DNA of 64,000 bases, taken from assembly GCA_034436355.1 (NCBI GenBank), contig DAOTVQ010000016.1, forward strand, positions 94,994 to 158,993, given 5' to 3'. The notes beneath the pieces were generated by a model. That model made no database searches, was not told the origin of the DNA, and was given only the letters and a program-made list of their open reading frames with translations. How positions within the stretch are numbered: position 1 is the stretch's first letter; the number at the start of each line of letters is the position of its first letter. The translations under genes were made by a program, and so were the position numbers. The stretch is from CP2-2F sp034436355. GTDB taxonomy: Bacteria; Chloroflexota; Anaerolineae; Aggregatilineales; UBA2796. Positions 7,469 through 15,888 of the stretch are shown here, piece by piece.

Positions 7469-8698
7469 TTACTTCAGCAGGTTGCGAATCTGCTCAGCGG
7501 CGGTCTTAAAAGCCTCTTCCGCACCGACCTGCTTGTTGGCAACCGCCTCAACCGCGTTGCCCCAAGCCTGCCACACCGAAGACATTTCGGGGATGGCGGG
7601 CATCGCCAAAGCCTCTGCGCCTGCCTTGCCGAAGGCGATCAGATCAGGGTCTTCCAACTTCTCTAGGGCGGGTAGGAAGGCGGATGGACGGTCGAAGCCG
7701 AACAGCACCATCGGGATGCCCGTGCGCTCCACGCCATCCTTCCCGGTAGCGGTCACTTCAATATCCTCAGCCGCCACAAAGTCTAGCAAGAACGACTTGG
7801 CAAGTTCCTTCTGCTTGCTGAAAGCGTTGATCATGAAGCCCTGCACGCCCAAGAACGGCTTGCCGCCGCCGGGGATAGGGGCAATGGCGTATGGCACGCC
7901 GCTCGGGCGCAGACGGTCGCCCAGCGCCCACGGACCGGTGATGATCATCGCGGCTTCCTTGTTGGTGAAGAGCGTGTGCATCACGTCGTAGTCCACACCG
8001 GCGGGCTGCAAACCAGCAGCGATCATGCCTTCAAACCACTTCAGCGCGGCGATGCTGCCCTCGCTATCAATGCCCAGATCAGCAGCATTGTAGCCAACGC
8101 CTTCTTCATAGCCGAAGACATAGCCACCGAAGGCGGTCTGGATGGGGAAGAAGTGGTAGGGGTCACCGCTCTGGCGGACGAAGCCATACTTCACGACACC
8201 GGAGGCAACCAACTCTGCGGAGAGTTTCTGCACTTCTTCAAAGTCGGCAGGCACTTCCTTCACGATCTCGGGATTGTAGACGAAGGCAACGTTCTCGGTG
8301 GCATAGGGCATCCCATAGAGGACGCCTTCGTAGGTGAAGCCGGCGATAGCCGCAGGGGCAAACTTCTCGGTCAGGTCGCCCAAGTCCATTGGCTCAAGCA
8401 GACCGTCCTTGGAGAGTTCGCCGATCCAGTCGTGCGCGCCCACGAAAATATCAGGACCTTCACCGGCGGGCGAAGCAGTCTTGACCTGCGAGCGAATATC
8501 GCCGAAGCCGAGCTGCTGAACTTTCACTTCCACACCAAATTCTTCCTTGAACTTAGCGGCGAGCGCCTCAAGGATTGGTGCGCGAGTGTCATCCGCCCAG
8601 ATTAGCAACGTCGCATCTTGGGCGCGGACATTAAAGGTGCCGAAGGCACTGAAGGCGAAGGCGGCAATCAGAAGAAAGGCAATAATCTTGTTACGCAT
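7469..8698 (-). CDS. malE: maltose/maltodextrin-type ABC substrate-binding protein (MalE-like)
   Basis: 409 residues with a Sec signal peptide (MRNKIIAFLLIAAFAFSAFG...VRAQ) but no lipobox, so it is released or held otherwise at the cell surface. The mature part is a family 1 solute-binding protein: LLIWADD at the first strand, GPDIFVGAHDWIGELSKDG, YGMPYATENVAFVYNPEI, and ITGPWALGDR in the C-lobe. These match MalE-type proteins that bind alpha-glucans. It is the first gene of the importer operon, with GAGGG 9 nt before ATG 8698, and is followed by the hairpin at 7410-7440 that may set a higher dose of this subunit. Confidence 0.9.
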   Translation of the reverse strand: MRNKIIAFLLIAAFAFSAFGTFNVRAQDATLLIWADDTRAPILEALAAKFKEEFGVEVKVQQLGFGDIRSQVKTASPAGEGPDIFVGAHDWIGELSKDGLLEPMDLGDLTEKFAPAAIAGFTYEGVLYGMPYATENVAFVYNPEIVKEVPADFEEVQKLSAELVASGVVKYGFVRQSGDPYHFFPIQTAFGGYVFGYEEGVGYNAADLGIDSEGSIAALKWFEGMIAAGLQPAGVDYDVMHTLFTNKEAAMIITGPWALGDRLRPSGVPYAIAPIPGGGKPFLGVQGFMINAFSKQKELAKSFLLDFVAAEDIEVTATGKDGVERTGIPMVLFGFDRPSAFLPALEKLEDPDLIAFGKAGAEALAMPAIPEMSSVWQAWGNAVEAVANKQVGAEEAFKTAAEQIRNLLK

Positions 8699-8904
8699 TG
8701 GGGAATCCCTCTTTTTCGGACACTATGTTGGGTGTCGGTTAACGGTGCGTATTTGTCTACGCGCTGCTAAATATACCGCGCCTTGCAAAACTTGCAATGG
8801 GTAGATTTAACTTGGGCAAAAGTTCATTTTTTGCACGTTTGTGAAATTCCTAACAAGCGTTTGTTCGCCTTTTCTGCGTTAACAAAGCGCTCATACAAGC
8901 GCGC

Positions 8905-8910
8905 TATAAT
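8905..8910 (+). promoter_or_regulatory. -10 element upstream of the CobW-like gene
   Basis: A perfect TATAAT, with a TTAACA at 8879-8884 as a possible but wide-spaced (20 nt) -35. It predicts a 5' leader of about 40 nt before ATG 8956. The ~250-nt gap between the divergent malE and cobW-like genes shows nothing else. Confidence 0.4.
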
Positions 8911-8955
8911 AGCTACCAGTGTTCATTTGGCGCCTTTTATGGAGTGCTTCCGCCC

Positions 8956-10029
8956 ATGAGCTTACCAAGACCGCCCACGCCCATTCCACTAACCATTCTT
9001 TCAGGCTTTTTGGGTGCGGGTAAAACAACTTTGCTGAACTATTTGCTGAAGAGTGATCATGGTTTGCGGATCGCTGTTCTGGTCAACGATTTCGGCGCGA
9101 TCAACATTGACGCCCAACTGATCGTTGGTGTGCAAGATGCCGAACAGATCAACCTTGCCAATGGCTGTGTGTGCTGCACCATCCGCGGCGATCTGCTGCG
9201 TGCCGCCCTTCAGCTTGTCGAACGTCCTGATCCGCCTGACTATATCATCATTGAGCCGAGCGGCGTCTCCGACCCTGTCTCGGTCGCGCAGACTTTCCAA
9301 CTGCCTGAACTGCGCGATCACATTCGGCTGGATGCCATTGTTGCCGTCGTAGATGCCGAACAGTTTGAGCATCTGGAAGGTGCCAACGCTTATTTGGCGT
9401 ATGAGCAGCTAACGGTTGCCGATCTGATCGTGATCAACAAGGCAGACCTCGTGACGCCTGAGCAGATCACCGCCCTGAAACGCAAATGGCTGTATCCAAC
9501 GGCGCGTGTGATCGAGACCAGCTTTGGGCGTGTGCCGGTTGACCTGCTGCTGGACACTGGACGCTTTGATCCTGCGCGGCTGGCAGCGCGCACAGCCCGC
9601 GATGTGCATGTGCATGAATCAGCCGCGCATGGCGATCACGATCCCGATCACCACCCGCATGATCACAGCATGGTTTTTGCGTCCTACAGCTGGCAATCAG
9701 CGGCGCCGCTCTCCCTGAAGGCGCTGCACAAGGCGCTCAAAAAGCTGCCAACAAGCCTCTACCGCGCCAAGGGCTTGCTCTACTTGGCGGATGATCCGAC
9801 GCGGCGGGCTGTGCTGCAAGTGGCTGGCACGCGTATCACGCTGACGGCAGACGCGGCATGGGATGGCAGCGCGCCGCAGACGCAGATCGTCGCCATTGGC
9901 GCGCCTGATTCGTTCGATGCGGCTGCGCTAGATGCGCTCTTTGAAGGCTGCCGCGCTGATCAACAGCCGATCTCGATTGCCGATCAGATTTTGAGTGGTG
10001 CGCTGACGTGGCTGCGCGGCAAGCGCTGA
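8956..10029 (+). CDS. CobW/COG0523 family G3E GTPase (metal chaperone)
   Basis: 357 residues. Walker A GFLGAGKTT is at 17-25, the family-specific metal motif CVCC (Cys71, 73, 74) follows GGCxxC-like context NLANGCVCCTIRGDL, then IEPSGVSDP and the guanine-specificity motif NKAD. A His/Asp-rich insert (HESAAHGDHDPDHHPHDHS) near residue 220 is a probable metal-binding tail, followed by the CobW C-terminal domain. COG0523 members deliver zinc, cobalt or other metals; which metal is not visible here and no Zur box was recognised. Start set at ATG 8956, with GGAG 11 nt upstream. Confidence 0.9.
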   Translation: MSLPRPPTPIPLTILSGFLGAGKTTLLNYLLKSDHGLRIAVLVNDFGAINIDAQLIVGVQDAEQINLANGCVCCTIRGDLLRAALQLVERPDPPDYIIIEPSGVSDPVSVAQTFQLPELRDHIRLDAIVAVVDAEQFEHLEGANAYLAYEQLTVADLIVINKADLVTPEQITALKRKWLYPTARVIETSFGRVPVDLLLDTGRFDPARLAARTARDVHVHESAAHGDHDPDHHPHDHSMVFASYSWQSAAPLSLKALHKALKKLPTSLYRAKGLLYLADDPTRRAVLQVAGTRITLTADAAWDGSAPQTQIVAIGAPDSFDAAALDALFEGCRADQQPISIADQILSGALTWLRGKR

Positions 10030-10090
10030 GCGCACTTTGTTGTACAATGAAGGCGGCTTTCTTTTCGTTAGGCAGTTGGGAGAGATAAAC

Positions 10091-11512
10091 ATGAGTCGCT
10101 GGCTAATCGTGGGCTTCATCGTGGTGAGCCTGTTTGGCAGTGCAGCCGCTGCACAAGGGCAAAGCGCAACCATTACACACGGTCCGCTGAGTGGTGAGGT
10201 CACCGCAACGACCGTTACCTTGTGGGCGCGTGGCAGTCAGGCTGGCACACTCCGCTTTGAAGTGTCCGCCGCCGCCGATTTTGAGCAACTGGTTGCTTCG
10301 GGTGAGGTGGACATCAGCAGCGCGCAAGATTTGGTTGGTCAAGTTACGCTTGACGGGTTAACACCTGCCACACAGTACTTCTATCGGGTGGCATTAGAAG
10401 GTGGCGCTGCCAAGCAAGGCATTTTCCGCACGGCGCCGACGCCCGAAAGCACAGCCGCCTTCAGCTTCTTGCTGGGCGCTTGCTTGGGCGGGCAGGGCTA
10501 CTGCCGCGATCCACAGACAGGCTGGCAGATTTTTCAGCCTATGTTGGCAGAAAAGCCTGATTTCTTCCTGCTGACGGGAGATGGAGTCTATGCCAGTGGG
10601 GTTTGCCCAACCGAAAATAACCGAAATGTGGCAGGTGCAGAGCGCGTCCCAACCGATCTGGAAGGCTTTCGGGCGCGCTACCGCTACCACCTTGAGGATG
10701 AACACTACGCAAACTTCCTTGCCAATGTGCCAGTTTACGTTGGCTGGGACGATCACGAAGTTCGGGATAACTACAGCGCACCGCTGATGGCGCAGCTTAA
10801 CCCACAACTGCTGCACGAGGCACGCCAAGCCTTTTTCGATTATTGGGCGCTGGAAGGCAGCGGTGATCAATTTCAGCTTTACCGCAGCTTTCGGTATGGC
10901 GCACATGCCGAATTTTTCATCCTGGACACACGCACTTACCGCGATCCGATTGTGAACTGGGATCCTAGCCCGCGCACGCTAAACCATAAAACAATGCTGG
11001 GTGCCGCGCAGCTGGCATGGCTGAAAGAGGGCTTGCAACAGTCTACCGCCACTTGGAAGTTCATTGTGAGCAGCGTGCCGCTTGCCTACCCGACGGGCTT
11101 TCCGCAGCCTGAGGTGGATGGGCGGGATGGATGGGCAAACGGCGCCGACCGCAGCGGCTATGAAAATGAGCTAATGGGCTTATTGTTTTACCTGTTTAAG
11201 CATGAGGTCAAAAACTTCATCTTCCTAACGGGTGATGTGCACTGGGCTTATGCGCTTAGCTTTGATGTGGATCGGGATGGGCAGCCCGATTTTTACGAGC
11301 TGTCTTCCAGCCCGTTGAGCGCGATTGTGCTGCCGCCCACAGCCGTTGATCAAACCTTCAATCCAAGCGTGCTGTTTGCCGAAGGCGAGTTTCAAGGCAC
11401 GCAGTTTAATTATGGGCGGCTGAGCCTAGCCGAAGATGGGGAACTCACCTTCCAGATCAAAGACCGCAACGGCGAAACACGCTACAGCCTTCGCCTAACA
11501 CCAATGCGTTAG
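10091..11512 (+). CDS. secreted PhoD-like alkaline phosphatase/phosphodiesterase
   Basis: 473 residues with a Sec signal peptide (cleavage near SAAAAQG). An N-terminal PhoD_N Fn3-like domain (~25-125) is followed by the metallophosphatase domain. Metal-binding motifs visible are LTGDGVYASG, WDDHEVRDNY and FLTGDVHWAYA, the set that coordinates Fe/Ca in PhoD enzymes. It probably releases phosphate from organic phosphodiesters outside the membrane. Start at ATG 10091 after GGGAGAG; a TACAAT at 10043-10048 is a candidate -10. It ends in a bidirectional terminator shared with the convergent neighbour. Confidence 0.88.
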   Translation: MSRWLIVGFIVVSLFGSAAAAQGQSATITHGPLSGEVTATTVTLWARGSQAGTLRFEVSAAADFEQLVASGEVDISSAQDLVGQVTLDGLTPATQYFYRVALEGGAAKQGIFRTAPTPESTAAFSFLLGACLGGQGYCRDPQTGWQIFQPMLAEKPDFFLLTGDGVYASGVCPTENNRNVAGAERVPTDLEGFRARYRYHLEDEHYANFLANVPVYVGWDDHEVRDNYSAPLMAQLNPQLLHEARQAFFDYWALEGSGDQFQLYRSFRYGAHAEFFILDTRTYRDPIVNWDPSPRTLNHKTMLGAAQLAWLKEGLQQSTATWKFIVSSVPLAYPTGFPQPEVDGRDGWANGADRSGYENELMGLLFYLFKHEVKNFIFLTGDVHWAYALSFDVDRDGQPDFYELSSSPLSAIVLPPTAVDQTFNPSVLFAEGEFQGTQFNYGRLSLAEDGELTFQIKDRNGETRYSLRLTPMR

Positions 11513-11521
11513 GCGTACAAC

Positions 11522-11551
11522 AAACATGCCGAGTTGCGGCTCGGCATGTTT
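11522..11551. terminator. bidirectional terminator between convergent genes
   Basis: A perfect 12-bp stem (11522-11533 with 11540-11551) with a 6-nt loop. The outer AAA/TTT gives a short U run on either strand. It separates the PhoD-like gene from the secreted lectin-fold gene. Confidence 0.8.
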
Positions 11552-11568
11552 CATTCATAAATAGCGGG

Positions 11569-12267
11569 CTATTGCAAGTTCCATGCAAAGACGTTGCTGT
11601 AACGGCACTCGCTGTTGCTGCGGTTGCCCTCTTCGTTAAAGAGCATGGTGGCAAAGCGCCCACGCACCGAACGCGCCGTTGTCTCGCGGGTGATCTCAAC
11701 ACCGTTCAGGAATAGCGTTAGTTCGTCGCCCACTGCTACGATAGTGACGAAGTGCAGTTGAGTGCGATCCAACTCATAATCGGTGGCGTCAATGCCCTCG
11801 AGATCATCGATCACTTCGTCGAATTCAACGATCCTATCGCCGCGGTCGTTTTGGATCAGGATGATACGCCGATCTTTGGTCAACATCACATAGCTGAAGT
11901 CGTTATCGTTCACAATACGGAACGCCATCCCACAGCCGTTGGTATCGCTAGGGAGTTCTTGGGCGCGCATTTCAAAATGCAGCACATAATCACGCAGGGC
12001 AGTACCGCGCCCAATCGGGAAATACCAAAAACCCTGATTACGCACATTGATCACGGTGCGTGGCAAGGTCAGTTCTTGCGCGCCACCGCCGGGAATCAGG
12101 TTTTCGGAACGCAGTTGGCGAATCAAATCCAGCGCACGCATACCGGCTGACACATCCAGCTTGATGCGCTCGGTGTTGCCTTGTGCCTGAACACCATTTG
12201 TGCTGATGCTAAATGCCGCAAAAACGAACATGGCAATAAGCGCTACATGAAGTGCTTTACGCAACAT
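11569..12267 (-). CDS. secreted protein with jelly-roll (LamG/DUF1080-like) domain
   Basis: 232 residues: a signal peptide (MLRKALHVALIAMFVFAAF...VQAQ) and one beta-jelly-roll domain. The pattern YVLHFEMRAQE, GMAFRIVNDNDFSYVMLT, RIILIQNDRG, LHFVTIVAVGDELTLFLNGVEI is that of concanavalin/LamG and DUF1080 (3-keto-glycoside hydrolase) folds, where a carbohydrate ligand is typical. No catalytic residues can be named, so binding rather than hydrolysis is equally possible. Start ATG 12267 with GGGAGG upstream; the longer reading frame to 12339 would include non-secretory sequence and pass through the promoter. Confidence 0.65.
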   Translation of the reverse strand: MLRKALHVALIAMFVFAAFSISTNGVQAQGNTERIKLDVSAGMRALDLIRQLRSENLIPGGGAQELTLPRTVINVRNQGFWYFPIGRGTALRDYVLHFEMRAQELPSDTNGCGMAFRIVNDNDFSYVMLTKDRRIILIQNDRGDRIVEFDEVIDDLEGIDATDYELDRTQLHFVTIVAVGDELTLFLNGVEITRETTARSVRGRFATMLFNEEGNRSNSECRYSNVFAWNLQ

Positions 12268-12307
12268 ACAAAACGTCCTCCCAAAGGAATTACCTGTATC
12301 CCTAACG

Positions 12308-12335
12308 ATTGTAGAGAAAGTGTGGATTTGTGCAA
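12308..12335 (-). promoter_or_regulatory. promoter of the jelly-roll protein gene
   Basis: Minus strand TTGCAC (12330-12335), 16-nt spacer, TACAAT (12308-12313). Transcription would start near 12301, ~34 nt before the ATG. Confidence 0.5.
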
Positions 12336-12374
12336 GCAAAATACGTTTTTAATTGCAAAAAACCTGTAAAAAAT

Positions 12375-13781
12375 TTAGCCTAGTGGATAGCCAAGCCGCT
12401 GCAAGGCACGCGCTGCGCGCTGGCGCAAAGTGGCGTCAGCAGCGCGGTAGGTGAAGAAGTAGCTTTCGGCGGCGCTGCGGGCATCGCCCTGATGTTCCAG
12501 CAGCACGCCGAAGTAATAACGCGCCCGTGCATTTTGGCTATCCAGTGCAAGGGCGCGTTGCAGTTCGGCGCGTGCCAACGCCACCTGCCCGTTGTAAAGC
12601 AGCCCATAGCCATAGTTCGCGGCGATCTCGGCATCTTCGGGCAGCAGCGCTAGGGCGTCGCGCAGCGCATTCATGCCTTCGCCGTTCAGGGCATAGTTTT
12701 CATCAGCATAGAAGGCGGTGAGCGTGCGGCGAAGTGCGGCGCTCTCAGGTGCAAGGCGCACAGCATTCTTAAGCCAACGGGCAGCTTCTTCAAGGTTGCC
12801 AGCGGCGCGGTAGGTATTTCCGATCTCGGCTGCCAGCCCTGCATTCTGCGAGTCGAGGGCGTGGGCAAGCCGCAGTGCTGCCAACGCCTGAGCGAAATCG
12901 CCACGCAAGCGCCAATACAGCCCCGCCGCATATTGCACCAACGGATCATCAGGTGCGGCTTGCAATGCTTGCGCTAAAATTGGGAAGCCGTCACGCCCGT
13001 TGTAGGTTTGTGCCAAGCCCAAAAAGGCAAGTGCCGCCGCTGACTCGGCTCCCTGAGCGTTGGCTAAGAGTAAGGCGCGCTCAGCATAGCGCCATTGGCG
13101 CGCCTCGATGAGCGCCAAGCCGCACCGAAAGGCAAAGGCACTCGGCGGCTCGGCGGCATAGGTGGCAATCAGCAGGCGAAGCGTGTGCGCAGCCCCATAG
13201 CGCGAGTCGTCGGGTAGGTCTGCCAGCCAACGGTCTGCCCTCTGTGGTTGGTCGGCAACATGGAGCAGGGCAAGCTGATAGCGCAGATCGGGATCGTCGG
13301 GTGCAAAAGCGGCAGCCCGCATCAGGTAAGCAGCGGCAGCTTGCCAATCACGGCGCGCCAGGGCGGAATCGGCAAGGGCGCGCAGCAGCGGCAGGTCGCT
13401 CGGATCATCGCTGAGGGCAGCCAAACGGTGTGCATCGGCAGCTTGTGTATTGCCCTGTCGGCTGTGATGGTCTGCCCAAAGGCGGTGCAGCGTGCTGGAA
13501 TAGCCATTGAGAGCAGTCAGGCGCGCTAGGTACGCCGCTGCCATGTCATAGCGGCGTGCCGCTATGCTGAGCGCGTAGAGCTGGTGCAGCAGATAGGTGT
13601 CATTGGGCAGGTAGGCAAGGGCAGCCTGATAAGCGTTGAAGGCAATGCCTAAATCACCGCGTTGGGCTGCCACTGCGCCGCGCTGAAGGGCTTCGGTGAG
13701 CGCCTTTGGGTGCGGTGCGCGCACTAACAAGGCGCACAGGGTGATCAGGGCTAGGCGTGGCAGCAAGCGCATCACGAACAT
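12375..13781 (-). CDS. secreted or membrane-anchored tetratricopeptide repeat protein
   Basis: 468 residues. After a hydrophobic N-terminus (MRLLPRLALITLCALLV) the protein is almost entirely TPR-like helical pairs: GAVAAQRGDLGIAFNAYQAA, ARRDWQAAAAYLMRAAAFAP, RGDFAQALAALRLAHALD, AGNLEEAARWLKNAVRLAP and NGQVALARAELQRALALD. It is a protein-interaction scaffold; the partner is unknown. The open frame extends upstream to 14066, but that would overlap mtnA; ATG 13781 has GAGAG upstream and gives a clean signal anchor, with 13796 as an alternative. No operon partner. Confidence 0.75.
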   Translation of the reverse strand: MFVMRLLPRLALITLCALLVRAPHPKALTEALQRGAVAAQRGDLGIAFNAYQAALAYLPNDTYLLHQLYALSIAARRYDMAAAYLARLTALNGYSSTLHRLWADHHSRQGNTQAADAHRLAALSDDPSDLPLLRALADSALARRDWQAAAAYLMRAAAFAPDDPDLRYQLALLHVADQPQRADRWLADLPDDSRYGAAHTLRLLIATYAAEPPSAFAFRCGLALIEARQWRYAERALLLANAQGAESAAALAFLGLAQTYNGRDGFPILAQALQAAPDDPLVQYAAGLYWRLRGDFAQALAALRLAHALDSQNAGLAAEIGNTYRAAGNLEEAARWLKNAVRLAPESAALRRTLTAFYADENYALNGEGMNALRDALALLPEDAEIAANYGYGLLYNGQVALARAELQRALALDSQNARARYYFGVLLEHQGDARSAAESYFFTYRAADATLRQRAARALQRLGYPLG

Positions 13782-13789
13782 GCTATAAT
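13781..13789 (+). promoter_or_regulatory. extended -10 promoter of mtnA
   Basis: TGCTATAAT, a perfect -10 (13784-13789) with the TGn extension that relaxes the need for a -35. It predicts a start near 13796, ~58 nt before ATG 13854. The element overlaps the start codon region of the divergent TPR gene. Confidence 0.5.
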
Positions 13790-13853
13790 CTCTCATCACA
13801 CAGATAAAGCAGAGTATACCGCGCAGTATGAAGTGAGGCGGCAAGCACAGCCC

Positions 13854-14918
13854 ATGATCACCGAAACACGCACCGTTTTTTGGGAAGACGGTCAGGTTTG
13901 CCTGATCGATCAACGCAAACTGCCCGAAACCTTCGAGATTGCCCGTTACGACACTCACCTGCAAGTGGCAGAGGCGATCCGCAGTATGGTGGTGCGCGGC
14001 GCGCCTGCCATTGGCGCAGCGGCTGCCTTTGGCATGGCGCAAGCAGCACAGCACAGCGCTGCTCAAGACCTAGCAGGGCTGCACGCGGATCTAGCGGCGG
14101 CGGCAGAGGTGCTGCGCGTGGCGCGTCCGACAGCCGTCAACCTCTCTTGGGCAGTTGACCAAATGCTTAACTATGTTCAGCAGTCAGGGCATAGCGATTT
14201 GCGGCTGCTGCGGCAAGGGCTTTTGGCACATGCCCAGAAAATTGCCGATGACGATGTGGTCATCAACAAGCGTATCGGTGAGCATGGTGCGGCGCTCGTG
14301 CCAGATGTGGCAACCGTGATTCATCACTGCAACACAGGCAGCCTCGCCACCGTGCTGTGGGGAACAGCGCTAGGCGTGATCCGTTCGGCGCATATGCAGG
14401 GCAAGCGCCTGCACGTGCTGGTGGATGAAACGCGCCCACGCTTACAAGGCGCTAAACTGACCAGTTGGGAGCTGCTTCAGCTCGGCATCACGCATACGAT
14501 CATTGCCGATGGTGCTTCAGGGCATTTCATGCGCCGCCGCAAAGTGGATGTGTGCCTTGTCGGTGCAGATCGCATCGCGGCGAACGGCGATACAGCTAAT
14601 AAAATCGGCACCTACAACTTGGCGATTGTGGCACGTGAACACGGCGTGCCGTTCTATGTGGCGGCGCCTTGGTCAACCATAGACATGCGCTTGGCGCACG
14701 GCGATCTGATCGAGATTGAGGAACGCAGCGGCGACGAGGTGACGCACATCAACGGCATCAGCATCGCGCCGCACGGCGCACGGGCTGCCAACCCTGCCTT
14801 TGACGTTACACCGCACCACTACATCAGCGGCATCATCACCGAATATGGGGTAGTGCGTCCGCCCTATACAGTTAGCCTAGCGCAGTTGGCAGCCCGCATC
14901 ACCGAAGGGAAGGTTTGA
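13854..14918 (+). CDS. mtnA: S-methyl-5-thioribose-1-phosphate isomerase
   Basis: 354 residues, full length for MtnA (eIF2B-related family). It converts methylthioribose-1-phosphate to methylthioribulose-1-phosphate in the methionine salvage pathway. The catalytic Cys159 (VIHHCNTGS) and Asp239 (LVGADRIAANGDTANKIGTY) match the known pair at 160/240 in the B. subtilis enzyme, and VRGAPAIGAAAAFG is the family signature near residue 50. Start placed at ATG 13854 so the protein begins MITETRTVFW as in homologues; an in-frame GTG at 13833 is possible. No other mtn gene is nearby. Confidence 0.95.
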   Translation: MITETRTVFWEDGQVCLIDQRKLPETFEIARYDTHLQVAEAIRSMVVRGAPAIGAAAAFGMAQAAQHSAAQDLAGLHADLAAAAEVLRVARPTAVNLSWAVDQMLNYVQQSGHSDLRLLRQGLLAHAQKIADDDVVINKRIGEHGAALVPDVATVIHHCNTGSLATVLWGTALGVIRSAHMQGKRLHVLVDETRPRLQGAKLTSWELLQLGITHTIIADGASGHFMRRRKVDVCLVGADRIAANGDTANKIGTYNLAIVAREHGVPFYVAAPWSTIDMRLAHGDLIEIEERSGDEVTHINGISIAPHGARAANPAFDVTPHHYISGIITEYGVVRPPYTVSLAQLAARITEGKV

Positions 14919-14931
14919 GGCATAGTCAGCT

Positions 14932-15504
14932 ATGTATAGATACAAAGGCGGATCGCCAATCTTGGTAGCGCTCTTAGCAGCGCTGCTGGTCTTTGGCGGT
15001 TATTTTCTATGGCGTGGCGCGCTCACGTTTCTCAGCACTGCGGGCAACATCACGGCACCTGCCACTGCCACCGCCGCTGCAACAGTCACGCTGCGCCCAA
15101 CGCGCACCTTTGAAGTGCCGCCGATGAACCTCGTCTTTGGCACACAGCCAACGGCGCGCCCCTGCCTTGAGTTCTACGTGACTGTGGTGCGTGCGCGTGT
15201 GCGCGAATGCCCTTCCGAGCGCTGCGAGACGCTTGAAATGCCCTATCAGGGCAACCGCATCTGCGTCTATGGCAGGGCAGAAGAAGCGCCCGAATGGTAT
15301 GAGGTGAATATTTATCCCAACGATCCGATTCCGCGCCGCGCCTACATGCACCAAAGCGTGATCGCCGCCGTCAACCCGACTCCGCGCCCTTCTGCTACGC
15401 CGCGCCCTTCGATTACCTTCACGCCGTCCCACACACCCACGCCGCTGCCCAGCGTTACACCGCGTCCCGTCACACCGACTTTGCCGCCCATGCAAGGCGC
15501 ATGA
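14932..15504 (+). CDS. membrane-anchored SH3b-like protein with Pro/Thr-rich tail
   Basis: 190 residues. An N-terminal membrane helix (~10-30, VALLAALLVFGGYFLWRGAL) is followed by a short Thr-rich spacer, a compact SH3b-like domain (~70-145, CLEFYVTVVRARVRECPS...) and a ~40-residue C-terminal tail rich in TPRPS/TPTP repeats. The domain contains four Cys (CLEF, RECPS, RCET, RICVY) that could form disulfides outside the membrane. SH3b domains often bind cell-wall peptides. It lies 13 nt after mtnA and may be read through from it, though the functions are unrelated. Confidence 0.65.
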   Translation: MYRYKGGSPILVALLAALLVFGGYFLWRGALTFLSTAGNITAPATATAAATVTLRPTRTFEVPPMNLVFGTQPTARPCLEFYVTVVRARVRECPSERCETLEMPYQGNRICVYGRAEEAPEWYEVNIYPNDPIPRRAYMHQSVIAAVNPTPRPSATPRPSITFTPSHTPTPLPSVTPRPVTPTLPPMQGA

Positions 15505-15628
15505 AGCGACCCACCGCTTGCCCTACGCCCGCTTGACTCGTCTCGCTGCGCCACGCTAGGCTCAGGGCATGGGTGAGTCGAGGTGCGGGTGCGGTGCCTT
15601 CTACGGGCTGGCGAGCGCTGTAGCGGGC

Positions 15629-15657
15629 TTGCCAAATACAGTCAAACTTGCTATACT
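15629..15657 (+). promoter_or_regulatory. strong promoter of the 15.7-kb leader RNA
   Basis: TTGCCA (15629-15634), 17-nt spacer, TATACT (15652-15657), with TG one base before the -10 (15649-15650). Predicted start near 15664. Confidence 0.5.
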
Positions 15658-15663
15658 CACCAC

Positions 15664-15819
15664 CATAGCATCAGGAGTAGTTTAACATTAAGTTAAGCTC
15701 GGCAACCTGGGTCGGACAGCCTAAGGTGCCTGCCTGCAAGGGGATGTGGCTCACTCAAGAGCAAACACCTGTCCCACGCGATTTTCCGCGTCTTCTGGTG
15801 CAAGAGGATGCGGTTTTTT
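15664..15819 (+). ncRNA. possible structured leader RNA or small RNA with intrinsic terminator
   Basis: From the predicted start to a T6 run (15814-15819) this ~155-nt stretch is gene-free and highly foldable. GGCAACCT (15701-15708) can pair with AGGTGCC (15724-15730), or perfectly with AGGTTGCC at 15855-15862, just before the next gene. A nested hairpin uses GCTC/GAGC (15748-15751 with 15758-15761). A small CGCG/CGCG hairpin sits at 15777-15790. A terminator-like stem CCGC...GCGG (15786-15789 with 15810-15813) precedes the T run. The two options for GGCAACCT would suit an on/off leader. It may equally be a stand-alone sRNA. No known RNA family could be assigned. Confidence 0.35.
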
Positions 15820-15888
15820 GTTGCCAGCAGACAGCCCTCAAGCGCCATTGCCTAAGGTTGCCACCCTACAGGTGTATTGGAGGCAAGC

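Noticed and set aside
13782..14066. N-terminal extension of the TPR protein into mtnA
   Set aside because: It would overlap the start of mtnA by over 200 nt and place a hydrophobic signal segment in mid-protein.
15664..15819. SAM-I or SAM-IV riboswitch
   Set aside because: Only the GGCAACC...GGTGCC core hairpin resembles it; the upstream kink-turn helix, the pseudoknot strand and a closing P1 stem are not seen.
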